This document shows, piece by piece, positions 60,589-64,000 of a stretch of 64,000 nt of DNA (positions are counted from its first letter, which is position 1; the number at the start of each line of letters is the position of its first letter). The position numbers were made by a program, and so were the translations under genes. Source of the DNA: Halorubrum cibi. GTDB taxonomy: Archaea; Halobacteriota; Halobacteria; Halobacteriales; Haloferacaceae. The stretch covers positions 124,001 through 188,000 of the forward strand of contig NZ_FXTD01000005.1 of NCBI RefSeq assembly GCF_900182635.1, in the 5' to 3' direction. A model generated the notes under the pieces. It worked only from the letters and a program-made list of their open reading frames with translations, did no database searches and had not been told where the DNA came from.

Positions 60589-62481
60589 ATGACTCTCGAG
60601 GACTTCAGCGAGTACACCGACGAGGGTGGCGGCGCCGACGACGCCGACGCGACGGAGACCGGAGTGGACACCGCCGCGGCGACCGACGGGATCGACGCAG
60701 CCGCGGGCTCCGGAGACGGGTCTCCCGACGACGCGGACGACGTCACTGGTCCCGACGGCGGTGCGGACGAGGAGTTCGCCGCCTACGACGTCGACCCCGC
60801 CGGCAGCGACGCCGGGCTCGGGGTCGTCTCGGTGTCACAGGGACTCCGGATCTCGGAGGAGGAGGACGACACGGCGCTCAAGGCGTTCGTCACGACCGGT
60901 AACCGCGACGCGATCCGACTGGGGAAGTACCTCGTGGTCCCGTACCCCAACGGCGAGCGGCTCTTCTCGCGTATCACGGCCCTGGAGTACGCCCAGGAGT
61001 TCCAGTCGGACGACGCGACCGAGATACACGCTCGCCGACAGATGCGCCGCGACGACTTCGCCGAACGCGACTACAAGTTCATGGCCGAACTCGAACCCAT
61101 GTCGATCGTGTACGATGACGACGGCGGCTTGAGCCGGCGGATGACGGACCGGGTTCCCAAGCCGGGCGCGGTCGTCGAGGAGGCCGCGGATGACGCGGAG
61201 ATCAAGACCGGGCTGAAGATCCCCGAGGAGGGCGTCTTCCTCGGTCACCTCTCCGTCGGTGGCGAGAAGGTTCGGACCGCCGCCGAGCCCCCGACGGTCG
61301 ACTACCGTATCACGGACGACTACGCCGACGGCGACCCGCTCGCGTTCAGACACACGCTCGTCGCCGGCGGGACGGGGTCGGGGAAGACCCACGCCTCGAA
61401 GAACGTGCTCCGGCAGTACCTCGACCCCGACCGGACGTACCCGATGGACGACGGCCGGGAGGCGCGGATGGCGGTGGTCCAGTTCGATCCGCAGGACGAG
61501 TACGCGCAGATGCACGACGACAACCCCGCGATGGACGCCTCGACCGCCCGGCGGTTCGAGCGCGAGGGGATCGCCCACGGCGGCCACGACGACACGGTCG
61601 CGCTCGTGCCGAAGGTCCCGAACGCGACGTATCCCGGCGAGGGACACCGCGCCGAGCGGGTGGAGTTCACGATCCCGTTCTCCATGGTGAACGAGTACGA
61701 CATGCCGTGGCTCGTCGCCGGCTCCGGGCTCAACGAGAACCAGTATCCGGCGCTTTTGACGCTTCTCAATCGATTCTTCTCCGATTACGGCGACTCGGGA
61801 ACCTACCGGCAGTTCCTCTCGTTTCTCGACGACCCGGCGCTCAAAGAGGAACTCGACGAGTCCGGGCGGGTCCACGAGAAGACGTTCGAGGCGGTCATGC
61901 GCCGAGTTCGCGGCGTTCCCGGCGGCGTCTTCGACGGCGACGCCAAGCCGATCACCGACCTCGACCACACGCTCGTCCGTTCGGGCGGACTCAGCGTCGT
62001 TCCGACGTACCACCTCCCGACCTCGAGACAGAAGGAGATCGTCGTGCTCGCGGTCTCGACGATGCTCGTCGGGGACAAGCTCTCGAACGACCCGCGAAGC
62101 GACCGGATCAAGGAGACTCCCCTCCTCATCGGGATGGACGAGGCGCACAACTTCCTCGCGGACGCCGACAACGTCCAGGCGCGAAAGGTCCTCGACACGT
62201 TCACCGAGGCGGCGAAACAGGGGCGAAAGGAGCGACTCGGGCTCTTCTTAATCACGCAGGACCCGCAGGACGTGGCCGAGTCCGTGTTCAAACAGGTGAA
62301 CACGAAGATCGTGTTGAACCTCGGTGACGAGGACGCCATCGCGAGCGTGAACATTCCCTCGAACCTCGCGGGGAAGGTGCCGTACATGGAGAAGGGTCAG
62401 ATGGCCGTCTACTCGCCGGACAACTCGGAGCCCGTCGAGCTGATCGGGCTGTCGACGTGCGTCACCCGACACGGGAAGTGA
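60589..62481 (+). CDS. HerA-like ATP-binding protein
   Basis: A 630-residue HerA/FtsK-superfamily ATPase. The first ~90 residues are an acidic, disordered Asp/Gly/Ala tail. The HAS-barrel-like part is at ~90-240. The Walker A is HTLVAGGTGSGKTHASKNVLR (in part, ~263-273), the Walker B is LLIGMDEAHNFL (~510-520), and the arginine-finger region is QGRKERLGLFLITQDPQDVAE. HerA usually works with NurA and Mre11-Rad50 in DNA end processing. No nurA or mre11 gene is adjacent here, so this may be a separate paralogue. Confidence 0.92.
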   Translation: MTLEDFSEYTDEGGGADDADATETGVDTAAATDGIDAAAGSGDGSPDDADDVTGPDGGADEEFAAYDVDPAGSDAGLGVVSVSQGLRISEEEDDTALKAFVTTGNRDAIRLGKYLVVPYPNGERLFSRITALEYAQEFQSDDATEIHARRQMRRDDFAERDYKFMAELEPMSIVYDDDGGLSRRMTDRVPKPGAVVEEAADDAEIKTGLKIPEEGVFLGHLSVGGEKVRTAAEPPTVDYRITDDYADGDPLAFRHTLVAGGTGSGKTHASKNVLRQYLDPDRTYPMDDGREARMAVVQFDPQDEYAQMHDDNPAMDASTARRFEREGIAHGGHDDTVALVPKVPNATYPGEGHRAERVEFTIPFSMVNEYDMPWLVAGSGLNENQYPALLTLLNRFFSDYGDSGTYRQFLSFLDDPALKEELDESGRVHEKTFEAVMRRVRGVPGGVFDGDAKPITDLDHTLVRSGGLSVVPTYHLPTSRQKEIVVLAVSTMLVGDKLSNDPRSDRIKETPLLIGMDEAHNFLADADNVQARKVLDTFTEAAKQGRKERLGLFLITQDPQDVAESVFKQVNTKIVLNLGDEDAIASVNIPSNLAGKVPYMEKGQMAVYSPDNSEPVELIGLSTCVTRHGK

Positions 62482-62578
62482 CCGGCCCGTCACCGCGGGT
62501 GACCACCTCGTCGCGGCGCGTTTTCAGGGTCGAGAAACCGCCGACGCGTTTTTGAGACGACCGCGAGAATCCTCGGGC

Positions 62579-63025
62579 ATGACCAAACGGATCCTCGTGG
62601 CGGTCGACGGCTCGGAGGAGGCGGCCGAAGCGCTCCGGTTCGCGGCCGAGGAGTGGCCGGACGCCGACCTGACGGCGCTTCACGTGATAAATCCCGCCGA
62701 CTCGACGACCGGCGCGGACGGCGGATTCCCCGGCGCGGTCGACCAGTGGTACGACAGCGCGAAGAACCGGGGCGAGCGGATCCTCGCGGACGCGACCGAC
62801 CGTATCGACCGCGACGTCGCGACGCGACTGGAGGTCGGCCGACCGACCACGACGATCCTCGACGTCGCCGCCGGAGAGGAGAGTCCCGAGGGTGAAGACG
62901 GCGAACCGTTCGACCACGTCGTGCTCGCGAGCCGCGGACGCACGGGGCTCTCGCGCGTCGTCCTCGGGAGCGTCGCCGAGGGCGTCGTTCGGCGCGCCGA
63001 GGTCCCGGTGACAGTCGTTCGGTGA
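62579..63025 (+). CDS. universal stress protein (UspA family)
   Basis: A 148-residue single USP domain. MTKRILVAVDGSEEAAEALRFA is the start and VLASRGRTGLSRVVLGSVAEGVVRRAEVPVTVVR is the ATP-binding G-x2-G-x9-G-S end, so it should bind ATP. The middle has a normal acidic loop. It is single, 97 nt after the HerA-like gene, converging with the uncharacterised gene at 63027 (1 nt between the stops). Confidence 0.93.
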   Translation: MTKRILVAVDGSEEAAEALRFAAEEWPDADLTALHVINPADSTTGADGGFPGAVDQWYDSAKNRGERILADATDRIDRDVATRLEVGRPTTTILDVAAGEESPEGEDGEPFDHVVLASRGRTGLSRVVLGSVAEGVVRRAEVPVTVVR

Positions 63026-63026
63026 G

Positions 63027-63422
63027 CTACGGAGACCCGTCGGATCCCGCATCCGACCCGTTCACGTCGTCGCCACCCGGCTCGGCCTCGGTGCCTTCCG
63101 CGTCGCCGGCGCGGTCCGAATCGCCGGCCCCTTCCGCGTCGCCGGCGCGGTCCGCGGCGACGATCGTTCCGAGCATCGACCATCCGTCCTCGTCGGGACC
63201 GGATCGCCCGAGAAGCACCCGCTCGTGGTCCTCCGAGGTGACGAGCCGGAAGGCGGCGTCGGCGTCCGCGTCGGTCCGGGCGCCCTCGCCGCGGAACTCG
63301 CGCTGGAAGAACTCCGTCGAGGAGAACTCGAAGACGCCGGACTCGCCGGAGTCGAGTTCGAGGCGGATCGGATCGGGCTGGACGTTGTGGATCCGTTTGG
63401 CGATCGGGTGGAGATCTGGCAT
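63027..63422 (-). CDS. uncharacterised haloarchaeal protein with a repeated acidic tail
   Basis: A 131-residue protein. MPDLHPIAKRIHNVQPDPIRLELDSGESGVFEFSSTEFFQREFRGEG (in part) and FRLVTSEDHERVLLGRSGPDEDGWSMLGTIVAAD are a compact conserved domain of about 90 residues; the rest is an acidic Gly/Asp/Glu tail containing RAGDAEG twice, coded by a 36-bp direct repeat. No family is recognised with certainty. The ATG at 63422 is chosen. The TetR-like operator at 63494-63510 lies about 70 nt upstream of this start, so it could belong to this gene. Confidence 0.7.
   Translation of the reverse strand: MPDLHPIAKRIHNVQPDPIRLELDSGESGVFEFSSTEFFQREFRGEGARTDADADAAFRLVTSEDHERVLLGRSGPDEDGWSMLGTIVAADRAGDAEGAGDSDRAGDAEGTEAEPGGDDVNGSDAGSDGSP
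63094..63165 (-). repeat. 36-bp direct repeat in the acidic tail
   Basis: The sequence starting CCTTCCGCGTCGCCGGCGCG is present at 63094 and again at 63130, giving a 36-bp period and a duplicated RAGDAEG peptide. Confidence 0.8.
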
Positions 63423-63493
63423 ACCGGAACTCGGTCGGTCGAGAATAAAAACCCGGTGAGCGCGCCGGGCGTTAGAAGACACGGGAGCTTCTT

Positions 63494-63510
63494 ACTAACC
63501 GATCAATCAA
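63494..63510. promoter_or_regulatory. TetR-operator-like sequence between the uncharacterised gene and the second TetR
   Basis: ACTAACCGATCAATCAA matches the perfect operator at 55008-55024 in 14 of 17 positions, all three changes being G to A. It is 132 nt before the TetR ATG at 63642. Confidence 0.5.
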
Positions 63511-63641
63511 TTCCGCTCGAGCACAGCCATCTCGTCTCGGGGAATCAACGGAGCAGTACGCAGATACGAGCTGAGGCGTGATATGCGGGATCTGATCGGA
63601 GAGTCAAAACCGTTATTTGACCGGAGAAACAGCCCCCGGTA

Positions 63642-64000
63642 ATGGTCGACGCGCCGGAACGGTCCGTCTCGGACGCGGACGAGGAGATCATGCGTGCGAC
63701 GTACCGGGCCCTGCGCGAACACGGCTACGCAGATCTCACGATCAAACGGATCGCCGCGGAGTACGGCAAATCGACCGCTGCGATCCACTACCACTACGAG
63801 ACGAAGGACGACCTGCTCGCGGCGTTTCTCGAATACATCCTCGATCGGTTCGTCGCGGCGATCCACGACGTGGAGACGACCGATCCGGAACGGCGGCTGG
63901 ATCTGCTCTTGGACAAACTGCTCGTCGACGCCGAGGACCACTACGACCTGCTCGTCGCGATGTTGGAGATGCGGAGTCAGGCGCCCTACAAGGAGGCGTT
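63642..64000 (+). CDS. TetR/AcrR family regulator (3' end cut by the window)
   Basis: The first ~119 residues are visible. The helix-turn-helix region EEIMRATYRALREHGYADLTIKRIAAEYGKSTAAIHYHYETKDDLL (in part) is closely similar to that of the TetR protein at 55025 (same YRAL, HGYA, HYHYxTKxDLL pattern), so the two are paralogues. The ligand domain begins (LDLLLDKLLVDAEDHYDLLVAMLEMRSQAPYKEA). CGTTATTTG about 30 nt before the ATG may be its TATA box. The target gene is unknown; it probably lies beyond the window. Confidence 0.9.
   Translation, partial: MVDAPERSVSDADEEIMRATYRALREHGYADLTIKRIAAEYGKSTAAIHYHYETKDDLLAAFLEYILDRFVAAIHDVETTDPERRLDLLLDKLLVDAEDHYDLLVAMLEMRSQAPYKEA

Overview
The window is chromosomal DNA from an extremely halophilic archaeon (class Halobacteria), probably Halorubrum-like; the genus is only a guess from overall style. 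GC is very high, the proteins are strongly acidic, and most promoters are a TATA-like box about 26-29 nt before a start codon (leaderless transcripts). Diagnostic genes include archaeosine TgtA and ArcS, TrmY, SAMP1, an Lsm gene overlapping ribosomal L37e, deoxyhypusine synthase, a halobacterial transducer, HerA-like ATPase, methenyl-tetrahydropterin cyclohydrolase and a Tat-type secreted protein. No rRNA, CRISPR array, complete insertion sequence or provirus was seen.

Layout. 1-7.2 kb: end of a NIF3-family gene, a SIMPL lipoprotein, a shortened NhaC antiporter, tgtA, a flavin-fold protein, a zinc metalloprotease and an M42 aminopeptidase. 7.4-11.7 kb: tRNA-Glu, a frameshifted Tat/PQQ-propeller gene, a lipoprotein and a large chemotaxis transducer. 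11.8-17.2 kb: DUF5785, the dgcN-dgcA pair for D-glutamate breakdown, thiolase and gpmI. 17.3-25 kb: ArsR-type regulator, EamA transporter, deoC, an amino-acid permease fused to USP domains with a possible leader peptide, BolA, His-rich MoaB, a non-coding structured block and pyrF. 25-30.4 kb: zinc-finger protein, trmY, tRNA-Pro, MOT1-type transporter, DUF7260 protein, a two-domain glyoxalase overlapping an esterase. 30.4-37.5 kb: eIF2B-like protein divergent from an aminotransferase, a Tat protein behind an AT-rich island, mch, and a double PhoU/RCK_C protein. 37.5-45.6 kb: arcS, GGPP synthase/RNase J, lsm-rpl37e, luciferase-like oxidoreductase, an RHH/small-membrane-protein pair, deoxyhypusine synthase, samp1. 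45.7-49.6 kb: two paralogous membrane RCK_C proteins facing a channel that has RCK_N only. 49.6-54.9 kb: uracil-DNA glycosylase, a winged-helix gene with a palindromic operator, sdhCDBA, a tandem-repeat array and cspA. 55-64 kb: TetR regulator with a perfect operator next to an MFS pump, L11, luciferase-like oxidoreductase, PfkB kinase, DUF7113, HerA-like ATPase, USP, and a second TetR cut by the window end.

The genes are mostly housekeeping and conserved accessory genes. The most unusual elements are the split RCK channel/partner locus, the shared TetR operator motif, the inverted-repeat operator around the winged-helix promoter, the repeat array before sdhC, the leaderless upstream ORF before the permease, and the apparent in-frame internal deletion in nhaC. 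Functions are inferred from sequence recognition only; no searches were run.
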